Positions 1 through 5,871 of a stretch of 6,075 nt of DNA are shown piece by piece. Origin of the DNA: an uncultured Bacteroidota bacterium (GTDB lineage: Bacteria; Bacteroidota; Bacteroidia; Chitinophagales; Saprospiraceae); assembly GCA_937952445.1 (NCBI GenBank), contig CALGAA010000334.1, positions 1 through 6,075 on the forward strand. Reading direction: 5' to 3'. Below the pieces are notes generated by a model. It had not been told where the DNA came from and ran no database searches. It saw only the letters and a list, made by a program, of their open reading frames with translations. Numbering within the stretch: position 1 is the stretch's first letter; each line of letters begins with the position of its first letter. Both the position numbers and the translations under genes were made by a program.

Positions 1-1332
1 GCTGATGACGATGCCCCCGGCATGGATCGACAAATGATTGGGCAGACCTTCCAGCTTTTTACCGAAATAGAAAATGTGTTTGCCGTAGGGGTGATGCTTA
101 TCCGTGGCCATGGGTTCCTTTACCAGCAGGTCAATGTCGGCTTTGGGCAATCCGAATACCTTTCCCAGCTCCCGGATGATCGACCGCCCTTTGAAAGTGC
201 TGTAGGTCGCCAGCAAAGCAGTGCGTTCCCTGCCGTACCGTTTGAAAATGTAATCCGTGACGTCATCGCGCTCGTTCCAACTAAAATCGATGTCGAAATC
301 CGGGGGCGACGAACGGTAGGGATTGATGAACCGTTCGAAATACAGGTCGAGCTCGAGAGGATCGACGTCGGTAATGAAAAGGCAAAAAGCGACGATGGAA
401 TTGGCCCCGCTGCCTCGCCCAATGTGGTAATACCCCACGCTTTGGGCGTAACGTACGATGTCCCATGTAATGAGAAAGTAGGTCGCAAACCCCAGCTTGT
501 CGATCACGTTCAGTTCTTTTTCGACGCGCTTCAAGGCCTGGGGGTTGGTGGGGTAGCGTTGTTTACAACCCCGATAAGCCAGCTTGCGCAGCAGAACCAT
601 ATCTTCTTCCCGGCTTTCGGTGAAGCACTGCCGGTTGTTCCCGGCTCCAATCGTCATTTCAAATTCGCATTCGGTCAGCAGGGCTTCTGTGTTTTGGACG
701 ATCCCCGGGTAAGCCGCATAGTAACGTTTCAATTCTTCCACGGGACGCATATATTCTTCTTCGCTGGCGATGGGATAATCAGCCAACCGGCCGATTACGA
801 TGTTTTCATCGATGCACCGGAGTAGTTTGTGCAGTCGATGGCCGTCGTTCTGCTGGAAAGTGACCGGGGCGAGCGCTACCAATCGGTCGGGGTGATGGCG
901 CAGAGGCGACGAATACAGCCCGTGGACATCTTGCGGTCGTATCCCGTAGTAGTCATGGGGCAAAAACGATTCGATCGGTTTGGGCAAAGCGGTGTATATC
1001 GCCACGGCGTGCTTCCAGGGGGGAGCGATGCGGGGAATCATCCGTCCGTCCATCAAATGGCTCGTTAAAAGGGAGGTTAATTCCCGAAACCCTTCCGCAT
1101 TGCGGGCAATGCCGATATACCGCATTTGATTCTCCTGCCGAAATTCGATGCCGGCGATGGGAACTACTCCCACGTCGCGGCAGGCCCGGTAAAATTCAAA
1201 AAGGGCTGACGTGTTGTTGATGTCGGTCAATACGACCCTGGTCATCCCGCATTGAATGGCCTGCTCCACCAGTTGCTGCGGGGAGAGGGTGCCGTACCGT
1301 AGGCTGTAATAAGTATGATTATTGAGGTACAT
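1..1332 (-). CDS. dnaE: DNA polymerase III alpha subunit (DnaE-type), N-terminal 444 residues, partial
   Basis: Replicative/translesion C-family DNA polymerase, open at the window edge, so the thumb, fingers, beta-binding and OB regions lie outside. Reading the minus strand from the ATG at 1332 gives an uninterrupted frame to position 1. Residues 1 to about 210 are the PHP domain (NHTYYS at 5-10, LTDINN at 35-40, GIEFR at 61-65). Residues about 270-444 enter the palm: GRGSGANS at 305-312, then PDFDIDF at 344-350, whose D345 and D347 match catalytic D401/D403 of E. coli alpha, and IHAGG at 436-440. The first His of the PHP HxH motif is Asn4, and the His after Asp37 is Ile38, so the PHP metal site looks degenerate; Glu63 remains. 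The start fits my memory of the second Bacteroidota DnaE, whose members begin MYLNxH. No dinB or imu-like gene lies within the 600 bp upstream. Two dyads abut the start codon. Family assignment is near certain; the error-prone versus main-replicase role is inferred. Confidence 0.96.
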   Translation of the reverse strand, partial: MYLNNHTYYSLRYGTLSPQQLVEQAIQCGMTRVVLTDINNTSALFEFYRACRDVGVVPIAGIEFRQENQMRYIGIARNAEGFRELTSLLTSHLMDGRMIPRIAPPWKHAVAIYTALPKPIESFLPHDYYGIRPQDVHGLYSSPLRHHPDRLVALAPVTFQQNDGHRLHKLLRCIDENIVIGRLADYPIASEEEYMRPVEELKRYYAAYPGIVQNTEALLTECEFEMTIGAGNNRQCFTESREEDMVLLRKLAYRGCKQRYPTNPQALKRVEKELNVIDKLGFATYFLITWDIVRYAQSVGYYHIGRGSGANSIVAFCLFITDVDPLELDLYFERFINPYRSSPPDFDIDFSWNERDDVTDYIFKRYGRERTALLATYSTFKGRSIIRELGKVFGLPKADIDLLVKEPMATDKHHPYGKHIFYFGKKLEGLPNHLSIHAGGIVIS

Positions 1333-1333
1333 G

Positions 1334-1350
1334 TGTCGCAATATACGACA
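1334..1350. promoter_or_regulatory. operator-like dyad, box 1, abutting dnaE start
   Basis: TGTCG-N7-CGACA, a perfect 5+5 bp inverted repeat with an AT-rich centre, separated from the dnaE ATG (1332-1330) by one base. It matches box 2 at 15 of 17 positions when box 2 is read on the other strand; the shared form is TGTCGCAwTATwCGACA. Its position would block transcription start or early elongation, or the start codon itself. A dimeric helix-turn-helix repressor is the natural reader. A LexA-like (XRE plus S24 peptidase) repressor is a guess from the damage-response role of such polymerases in other phyla. Confidence 0.75.
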
Positions 1351-1356
1351 ATGTTT

Positions 1357-1389
1357 TGAATTTATGTCGAATAATGCGACATGAGAAAA
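1357..1389 (-). promoter_or_regulatory. candidate dnaE promoter
   Basis: On the minus strand TAAATTCA (1364-1357) resembles the Bacteroidota -7 element TAnnTTTG at 6 of 8 positions, and TTTT (1389-1386) stands about 21 bp upstream where a TTTG element would be. The start of transcription would then fall in operator box 1, giving a leader of under 20 bases. The match is imperfect; the spacing and the operator overlap are the main support. Confidence 0.25.
1364..1382. promoter_or_regulatory. operator-like dyad, box 2, upstream of dnaE
   Basis: ATGTCG-N7-CGACAT, a perfect 6+6 bp inverted repeat. The centre (1373) is 31 bp from the centre of box 1 (1342), about three helical turns, so two bound dimers would sit on the same DNA face. 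The box lies between the two elements of the candidate dnaE promoter at 1357-1389. Two copies of one 17 bp sequence this close together are very unlikely by chance. Confidence 0.75.
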
Positions 1390-1697
1390 TAGAACTGAGA
1401 AGATGTAAGGCAGGTTTGCGGCTTGACATGTCCTTACTGCGAGGTGGCGCTTTCGGATCGCCCAACTACCGACATTGGGAGCTTTCATCAGGTCTTGTCA
1501 GGGCTGTTTTAAGCTCCATCCGGGTGTTCCCAGCCGGGCAGGCCGAATCACCAAATCAGCCTGAAATCACCGGAAGTTTAAAAATTGGTGGTAATAAATA
1601 CACACAAGTGCGCCGGGCATTAAGTTCGTGATATGTATGACGAGTTTATTTTTTGTCCTATCGAAAAAGCTAAACCGCGTATGCCTATAGCTACATA

Positions 1698-1767
1698 AGG
1701 CTTTACATGATGAAGACAGGGCGAAAAAGAATCCGTCAGATGTGTCACAATTTAGTGATTGGGGCAC
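1698..1767 (+). repeat. direct repeat, copy A (partner at 3635-3705)
   Basis: My hand alignment with 3635-3705 gives 59 identical columns of 71, with one single-base gap. The core is almost exact: GCGAAAAAGAAT (1721-1732) and CGTCAGATGTGTC (1734-1746) are both unchanged in the partner and separated by one C/T difference. Both copies run in the same direction, about 1.94 kb apart, and bracket the lipoprotein and sigma genes. The strand given is nominal. No coding frame is clearly favoured: about 12 of 16 codons agree in several frames on both strands. It could be a fragment of a mobile element, a repeated extragenic element or a segmental duplication. Confidence 0.75.
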
Positions 1768-1810
1768 TTCCCTCCCTTGACTTCGATGGAACGAAGTATA
1801 TTAATCTGCT

Positions 1811-1841
1811 ATTTGTGGAAAATAGGTTTTCCAAATTTTTT
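1811..1841 (+). terminator. hairpin with T6 tail, possible terminator
   Basis: GGAAAA (1817-1822), loop TAGG, TTTTCC (1827-1832) form a 6 bp stem that can extend through ATTT/AAAT past a two-base bulge. A run of six T (1836-1841) follows on the plus strand. The stem is AT-rich and weak, and no plus-strand gene ends here, so it may belong to a decayed gene or be chance. Confidence 0.3.
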
Positions 1842-1935
1842 GGGGGGGTTAGCCCGGATTGCATAAAGCCAATACGATGCAAAATCGGAGTTAGGAAGAC
1901 AACCTGCCAACCTGTACTATGAGTGGTCAAATACG

Positions 1936-2535
1936 CTAACCCCCATTACCGTTTCCCCCTCCATTATTACCGTTTCCGTTTCCGTTCCCGTTCTCGTTCC
2001 CATTGTCATCGCCATTGAGAAATTTTTCAAAAAACTTGAATGGTAAGCAGGAGAATAAAGTATTGAACAAGGTTTCCTGATCTGGAATTTCCAGCAAAGT
2101 ACCATCTTTGAGCTTGAGGGTGACGGGATACACCACTTCGGGGATCTCATCGGATTCGTCAAAATGGATTTTTAAATCCTTCTTCAGTTCGGTAAGTCCC
2201 TCATACGTGACTTGTGTACTATCGGGATCACCCGGATAGATCAGAGTGACAGGAGGTACGAGTTCAAAACATCTGCGGAAAAGTCCGATCGGTATTCCTT
2301 TATGCCAGGCGCCCGGACCATCGGTATTGATGATATCTTCCAGTTGAAAGGTAGAATCGAAAATGGCATCAATCGCAAATGCAGAATCAACAAGTTTTTC
2401 TTTTTCCTTCTTTTCCTTTTTGAGATCCTGATCGATAAACCCATCCACCGGATCTTTCTGGCAGGAAAAAGTGAAAATTGCAAACGTTGAAATGATAAAA
2501 GCCAGAAGAGTCAGGCTTGATTGTTTGATGTTCAT
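1936..2535 (-). CDS. small predicted lipoprotein with internal duplication and Asn/Gly-rich tail
   Basis: A 199-residue protein, function unknown. The start chosen is the ATG at 2535, which places a signal peptide at residues 1-24 (Lys4, hydrophobic 8-24) before Cys25 in FTFSC, a loose lipoprotein box of the kind seen in this phylum. The frame is open 27 codons further upstream, but that start would bury the signal. After the lipid Cys come a Lys/Glu-rich stretch (39-47) and a body with two related halves: CFELVPPVTLIYPGD at 89-103 and PEVVYPVTLKLKDGT at 132-146, each PVTL plus a strand and a D/G turn, with Cys89 and Cys163 at the outer ends. The last ~22 residues are almost only Asn and Gly. 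I have an impression of similar CF-x-PVT lipoproteins in other Bacteroidota but cannot name a family. It is divergent from the ECF sigma gene, 205 bp apart, so the two could share control. Likely periplasmic or surface-exposed. Confidence 0.8.
   Translation of the reverse strand: MNIKQSSLTLLAFIISTFAIFTFSCQKDPVDGFIDQDLKKEKKEKEKLVDSAFAIDAIFDSTFQLEDIINTDGPGAWHKGIPIGLFRRCFELVPPVTLIYPGDPDSTQVTYEGLTELKKDLKIHFDESDEIPEVVYPVTLKLKDGTLLEIPDQETLFNTLFSCLPFKFFEKFLNGDDNGNENGNGNGNGNNGGGNGNGG
1939..2004 (-). repeat. imperfect hexanucleotide repeat coding the Asn/Gly tail
   Basis: Successive GGNAAC/GGNAAT units (GGGAAC, GGAAAC, GGTAAT and variants) encode alternating Gly-Asn at residues 178-199 of the lipoprotein, right up to the stop. 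The units are multiples of six bases, so slipped-strand changes would alter tail length without changing frame. Confidence 0.7.
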
Positions 2536-2574
2536 AATCTGTAAAATTTTGTTTAGGATATGAATTTCATTTCG

Positions 2575-2612
2575 TTGATACATGAAATACGCCGGTGTAA
2601 TCAATGTATCAA
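2575..2612. promoter_or_regulatory. inverted repeat in the lipoprotein/sigma divergent intergenic region
   Basis: TTGATACAT (2575-2583) and ATGTATCAA (2604-2612) are perfect 9 bp arms separated by 20 bp, 40 bp upstream of the lipoprotein start. It could be a split operator or a hairpin in the lipoprotein mRNA leader. The 205 bp interval must hold both divergent promoters; I could not find a convincing TTTG/TAnnTTTG pair on either strand. Confidence 0.4.
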
Positions 2613-2740
2613 ACATTTAACACTCTTAATTCTCAAAACTGAAATACTGCGCTGAATATGAGCTCGTTATCAAATCCTGAGCGGGGACGCCTTTGAAATT
2701 TCCCGTAACGGAATGTATTCAGGTGTAAAGTATACAAGAC

Positions 2741-3298
2741 GTGAAAGATACCGAGATTTGGAATGAACTATGCGGAGGCCAAAAATCCGCTCTGAAACGA
2801 ATTTATGATCGGTATGCTCATGATTTGCTACTCTATGGATGCAAGCTCTGCAGGGATCGGACAATGGTGGAGGATGCACTGCAGGAAATATTTATCCACT
2901 GTTGGGAAAAGAGAGCTACCTTACCTGAGGTTAACAATATCCGATCTTATCTATTTACGGCTATCCGGCGAAAATTATATCGAGAACTGGCCTATAGCCC
3001 CCCATGGAGGTCATTGGATGGGGAAGCATCATTGAAAAGAGAAATGTCGATCCCCTTTGATCCTATGATTACCGTAAATGAATCTGCTTTTGGGGGCACA
3101 GCTGAACAAAAGAAGTTGATGGTTGAAGTTCGTAAAATGATAGCCCAACTTTCTGAAAGGCAACGAGAAATAGTATATCTGAAATACATCGAGGGGATGG
3201 ACTACGAAGAAATTACCCAGATCATGGGCCTCAGCTACCAATCTTCCAGAAACCTGCTATCCAAAGCCTTGAAAAATCTACGGAACCTCAACATTTGA
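2741..3298 (+). CDS. ECF-type RNA polymerase sigma factor
   Basis: A 185-residue group 4 sigma-70 protein that directs core RNA polymerase to a small target set. Region 2 spans about residues 20-83 (YDRYAHDLLLYG at 22-33, VEDALQEIFIHCW at 43-55, RSYLFTAIRRKL at 68-79). Region 4 spans about 125-182 (LSERQREIVYLKYIEGMDYE at 137-156, then the DNA-binding helix GLSYQSSRNLLSKALKNLR at 163-181). Length and order are normal for the family. The start is GTG at 2741: an in-frame TAA stands at 2726-2728, no ATG lies between, and the next in-frame ATG would cut into region 2. The gene is followed after 465 bp by a FecR-type N-terminal domain, matching the sigma/anti-sigma pairs that control SusCD-type loci in this phylum. 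The usual pair is much closer together, and no TonB receptor follows, so the regulon cannot be read from context. Confidence 0.95.
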   Translation: MKDTEIWNELCGGQKSALKRIYDRYAHDLLLYGCKLCRDRTMVEDALQEIFIHCWEKRATLPEVNNIRSYLFTAIRRKLYRELAYSPPWRSLDGEASLKREMSIPFDPMITVNESAFGGTAEQKKLMVEVRKMIAQLSERQREIVYLKYIEGMDYEEITQIMGLSYQSSRNLLSKALKNLRNLNI

Positions 3299-3439
3299 AT
3301 TTTAGCCTGGTAATTTTAACGTAAAGTATGTTACAAAAACAACCCGTATGTCACTATATGTTACACATGATCTCTAAAGCCTGCATGAACGTTCAAGAAG
3401 AGTCTTTCCTTATTTTGGATCATTAGGATAGTCCGGTTC

Positions 3440-3751
3440 GTGTTATGGATTTCAATTCCTTTTTTAATGTATACCTGCTCTCCCAAAGAAAATGATATGG
3501 ATTTTAAGCTAAGTACGGATCCAGCCATTTTCGAATATTTTGACGGGTTTGAAACTGAAGCCTTGAAATTTGAGTTGGAAATAAAGTGGGAAAGCAACGA
3601 CATATATGGCCTTTTCAGTGATCTGGATGAGAACAGGCTTTGGATGATAAAGATATGGCGAAAAAGAATTCGTCAGATGTGTCGCGAATTTGGTGACCGG
3701 TGCACCAGGCACACGTATCTCAAAGAACTTTTACATTATGAAACACCTTGA
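3440..3751 (+). CDS. doubtful ORF, possible lipoprotein remnant with repeat-derived C-terminus
   Basis: A 103-codon frame starting at GTG, or at ATG 3467. I do not recognise it. Residues 1-13 are hydrophobic and end in LMYTC, which resembles a lipoprotein box but is too short for a signal peptide and has no basic N-end. The frame stays open upstream to 3389 and would add two Lys and more hydrophobic residues, but without a standard start. Residues 14-65 are acidic and aromatic (for example PAIFEYFDGFETEALKFELE at 28-47) and look like plausible protein. From residue 66 the frame runs through repeat copy B, giving the basic RKRIRQMCREF segment, so the C-terminus may be acquired sequence. It lies between the sigma gene and the FecR-like gene, ending 12 bp before the latter. 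It could be a decayed gene, or non-coding. Confidence 0.3.
   Translation: MLWISIPFLMYTCSPKENDMDFKLSTDPAIFEYFDGFETEALKFELEIKWESNDIYGLFSDLDENRLWMIKIWRKRIRQMCREFGDRCTRHTYLKELLHYETP
3635..3705 (+). repeat. direct repeat, copy B (partner at 1698-1767)
   Basis: Partner of copy A at about 83 percent identity by hand alignment, with the core at 3658-3683 differing at one base. It lies within the 3' part of the doubtful ORF and between the sigma and FecR-like genes, where a sigma/anti-sigma pair would normally be close together. That suggests the spacer was enlarged by insertion or rearrangement. Confidence 0.75.
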
Positions 3752-3763
3752 AATTTTCTGTTT

Positions 3764-4033
3764 ATGAAGAGAAAATTTACCCCGGTTGAACTTTTGCTAA
3801 ATTCTGATTTTATACATTGGGTACGGACGGGAAAGGAGGATGCTTTTCTATGGACGGACTGGGTCAACCTTCGTCCTGAAAATGAAAAGGCCAGTCGGAT
3901 AGCCCGATCCGTTATCGAATCGATTGAATGCAAGGATGATGAAGACTTTACGGAAAAATTGTCCACTTTATGGGATGGCATTGCCCTGGCAATAGACTCC
4001 AATACAAAATCTACTGGTCAGTCAGACGAATAG
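3764..4033 (+). CDS. FecR-type anti-sigma protein, cytoplasmic N-terminal domain only
   Basis: An 89-residue protein resembling the N-terminal domain of Bacteroidota FecR proteins: residues 6-20 (TPVELLLNSDFIHWV), then an aromatic/acidic helix (FLWTDWVNLRPENEKASRIA at 28-47). Full FecR proteins are about 300-400 residues, with a membrane helix after roughly residue 85-95 and a periplasmic part that contacts a TonB receptor. Here the frame stops where the membrane helix should begin. The 224 bp downstream carries no FecR continuation in any frame that I can recognise. It is therefore either a truncated remnant or a natural soluble form. In E. coli, N-terminal FecR fragments of about this size bind FecI and switch it on without the signal, so a functional short form is possible. 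The ECF sigma gene upstream is its expected partner. No trace of TM or receptor genes follows. Confidence 0.75.
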   Translation: MKRKFTPVELLLNSDFIHWVRTGKEDAFLWTDWVNLRPENEKASRIARSVIESIECKDDEDFTEKLSTLWDGIALAIDSNTKSTGQSDE

Positions 4034-4257
4034 ATCTGCTGGCTTTTGTGATAAGGCTGAATTAACCCGGATTATTGGATTTGGATGGTCACCTATCAGG
4101 AAGTTTCTTCAGGAATTTTCGTGACTGAATTTCATGGAAGACATATCATTTGGTATATTTCAATTTTCAAATAAAAACATAGGGTCATCATCGATCTGTC
4201 AAAATAATAGTATAAATCAAGAGGGTGATAATTCCATGATTCAGGAAAACTCTAAGG
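4034..4257. other. intergenic leader upstream of the DUF1593-type gene
   Basis: 224 bp, AT-rich, without a recognised gene, tRNA or riboswitch. It must contain the promoter of the downstream gene unless that gene is read from the sigma operon. TATATTTC near 4153 resembles a -7 TAnnTTTG element at 7 of 8 positions, but I found no good upstream element. The interval may also include decayed 3' sequence of the fecR-like gene. Confidence 0.35.
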
Positions 4258-4268
4258 ATGAGAAATAA
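4236..4268 (+). other. short upstream ORF overlapping the DUF1593-type start
   Basis: ATG at 4236 followed by nine sense codons (MIQENSKDEK) and TAA at 4266-4268, overlapping the next gene's ATG at 4258 in another frame. GAGGG at 4221-4225 stands 10 bases before this ATG, a weak Shine-Dalgarno resemblance. It might couple translation to the downstream gene; chance is equally likely. Confidence 0.2.
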
Positions 4269-5718
4269 TTTCACTGTAAAGAACCTTTGGCTGCGCAATA
4301 ATGGTCTGCTTTCAATTGCCCTATGGTTTTTAATTGGTTGTATGTCTGCGGCACTATATAGCAGCTTTAGTTGTGCACGAGGGGCATTGAATCATGAAAA
4401 TATAAGACACGAATCTGAAAAAACTCCCAAACCACGTTTACTGGTTCTCACCGACATCGGGGGAGATCCGGACGATCAACAATCTCTGGTGCGATTGGCG
4501 TTGTATTTCAACGAATTTGAAATCGAAGGATTGATCGCTTCGGCTTCGGGAACTCCCGGAGAACTTGGCGAAGCGGTGATCAAACCCCATCTCATCGAAG
4601 AGATCATCGAGGCGTATGGCAAAGTGAGTAACAACCTCCGGCTTCACGATCCCGAATATCCCGATCATCGCGAATTGTTGCAAAAAATCAAGCACGGGAA
4701 TCCACAACGGGGTACCCATTTTATCGGGGAAGGGCACGACACAGAAGGTTCGGAATGGATCATTCAGGTGGTGGACCGCCCAGATGAACGACCGGTGAAT
4801 ATCGCTATCTGGGGTGGGCAAACGGATTTGTTTCAGGCCCTCTGGAAGGTGAAAAATACGAGAAGCCCGGAGGATTATGAGGCATTTGTAAGTCAATTGC
4901 GGATCTATGATATCGCAGATCAGGACAACATACTGGATGAGGTTATTCCAGATTATCCGGGATTGTTTTATATCCGGAACAAAGCCAGGGGTGGCGAAGA
5001 CAAAAGAAATGCTGTATTCAGAGGGATGTACCTCGGAGGAGACGAATCCCTCACCTCGATGGATTGGATTAAGACCCACGTTCAGCAAGACCATGGTCCA
5101 CTGGGGGCCCTTTATCCATTAAAAACCTGGACCGCTCCCAATCCCCATGGGGTAATGAAGGAGGGCGATACTCCCTCGTGGTTTTATTTTCTTCCCAATG
5201 GCCTGGGGCATTCTGCTCATCCGCAATGGGGTGGTTGGGGAGGTCGATTTAAACCCGGGCAATTCAGCTACGTGGATGCTGAGGACACAATCGAAGGGGG
5301 CACCAGTGCGAGGGCTACGGTGTGGCGGTGGCGTCCCCATTTTCAAAACGAATTTCAAGCAAGGATGGATTGGTGTGTAAAATCATATGAGGAGGCCAAT
5401 CACCCTCCGCATGTGGTGGTTCATGGGGTTCCCGGCCGGGACGTGATTCAGCTGGAAGTAGATCCCGGTGAACCTGTGTCCCTCACCACAGCAGGAACCA
5501 CAGATCCGGATGGAGATGATCTTTCCTACAGGTGGCTTTCATATCCGGAGGCAGAAAGTGGAAAATTGGTGATCGATCACCACGAAAGGCAGGAAGTAAT
5601 AGTGAAAGTTCCTGAAAATGCAATGCCCGGAGAAGAATACCATTTGATCCTGCAGGTGACCGACCATGGGCTGCCTCCCCTGACCAGTTACCGTAGGGTG
5701 CTTTTCAGAATCAGATAA
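4258..5718 (+). CDS. exported DUF1593/Sde182-type nucleoside-hydrolase-like protein
   Basis: A 486-residue envelope protein. Residues 1-40 form an export signal with a hydrophobic stretch at 17-34; Cys28 in LIGC or Cys39 in FSC could be the lipidation site. Residues about 58-375 are the nucleoside-hydrolase-like domain: LVLTDIGGDPDDQQSL at 62-77 carries the Asp-rich metal-site signature that corresponds to DTDPGxDD of nucleoside hydrolases, followed by GEGHDTEGSEW at 157-167, IAIWGGQTDL at 182-191 and the Trp/Gly-rich WGGWGGR at 324-330. Residues about 385-486 are an Ig-like C-terminal domain (DPDGDDLSYRW at 416-426, LQVTDHGLPP at 465-474), as in Sde182 of Saccharophagus, described as cellulose-binding. 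The length is normal and the gene complete. The ATG at 4258 is the only start after an in-frame stop at 4237. The true substrate is unknown; a role in glycan or glycoside use is inferred from the family and the convergent SusD gene. Confidence 0.94.
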   Translation: MRNNFTVKNLWLRNNGLLSIALWFLIGCMSAALYSSFSCARGALNHENIRHESEKTPKPRLLVLTDIGGDPDDQQSLVRLALYFNEFEIEGLIASASGTPGELGEAVIKPHLIEEIIEAYGKVSNNLRLHDPEYPDHRELLQKIKHGNPQRGTHFIGEGHDTEGSEWIIQVVDRPDERPVNIAIWGGQTDLFQALWKVKNTRSPEDYEAFVSQLRIYDIADQDNILDEVIPDYPGLFYIRNKARGGEDKRNAVFRGMYLGGDESLTSMDWIKTHVQQDHGPLGALYPLKTWTAPNPHGVMKEGDTPSWFYFLPNGLGHSAHPQWGGWGGRFKPGQFSYVDAEDTIEGGTSARATVWRWRPHFQNEFQARMDWCVKSYEEANHPPHVVVHGVPGRDVIQLEVDPGEPVSLTTAGTTDPDGDDLSYRWLSYPEAESGKLVIDHHERQEVIVKVPENAMPGEEYHLILQVTDHGLPPLTSYRRVLFRIR

Positions 5719-5720
5719 AA

Positions 5721-5739
5721 TACCATCCGTTGGATGGTA
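5721..5739 (+). terminator. hairpin directly after the DUF1593-type stop codon
   Basis: TACCATCC, loop GTT, GGATGGTA: a perfect 8 bp stem starting two bases after the TAA. No T run follows on the plus strand, so it may protect the mRNA 3' end rather than terminate. Confidence 0.4.
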
Positions 5740-5832
5740 GTAGAACCCGATATGACCGATGGAATCAGGATGGAATGAATGGATAGTACAAATTACCCAT
5801 ATAACCCAATGTCGATTCTTTCAATGAAAATG

Positions 5833-5870
5833 ACGATGCAACGGACTTGCCAGGTTGTCCGTTGCATCGT
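5833..5870. terminator. strong hairpin between convergent genes, likely bidirectional terminator
   Basis: ACGATGCAACGGAC (5833-5846) and its exact complement (5857-5870) form a 14 bp perfect stem around a 10-base loop. It stands between two convergent genes. On the minus strand, serving the SusD gene, the stem is followed by TCATTTTCATT, which is T-rich but not a clean T run; on the plus strand a T-run is absent. Confidence 0.7.
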
Positions 5871-5871
5871 T

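Larger units (their letters stand above)
1383..1935. other. gene-poor interval between dnaE and the lipoprotein gene
   Basis: About 550 bp with no gene I can support. One plus-strand frame stays open over 1356-1631 (91 codons), but it starts inside operator box 2, has no recognisable domain or signal peptide, and lacks a clear start signal, so I do not call it. From 1698 there is repeat copy A, then a hairpin with a T6 run (1811-1841) running straight into G7 (1842-1848), and a weak TTGCAT/ATGCAA dyad near 1860-1880. The interval may be the remains of decayed or inserted DNA; no intact transposase or terminal inverted repeat is visible. Confidence 0.5.

Noticed and set aside
22..825. Long plus-strand frame of 267 codons opposite dnaE
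   Set aside because: It is antisense to a clearly conserved DNA polymerase reading frame, has no domain of its own, and arises from the codon use of dnaE.
1356..1631. Plus-strand frame of 91 codons near the dnaE operators
   Set aside because: It starts within operator box 2 and has no recognised domain, start signal or neighbour support. I kept it only as a remark on the gene-poor interval.
1939..2004. CRISPR-like or satellite array from the repeated hexamers
   Set aside because: The units are contiguous, six bases long and in frame inside a gene, so they are a low-complexity coding repeat.
1936..2616. Longer start for the lipoprotein gene at 2616
   Set aside because: It would add 27 residues in front of a good signal peptide and displace the lipid-attachment Cys to residue 52.
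2725..3329. GTAAAGTAT repeated just before and just after the sigma gene
   Set aside because: A nine-base match between two places in 6 kb is expected by chance many times, and no further symmetry supports it.
3327..3365. TATGTTACA repeated twice after the sigma gene
   Set aside because: The copies are short and the region AT-rich. There are only two exact copies and no link to a start codon.
4438..5094. Minus-strand frame of 218 codons opposite the DUF1593-type gene
   Set aside because: The plus strand carries conserved family motifs through the whole stretch; the antisense frame has none.
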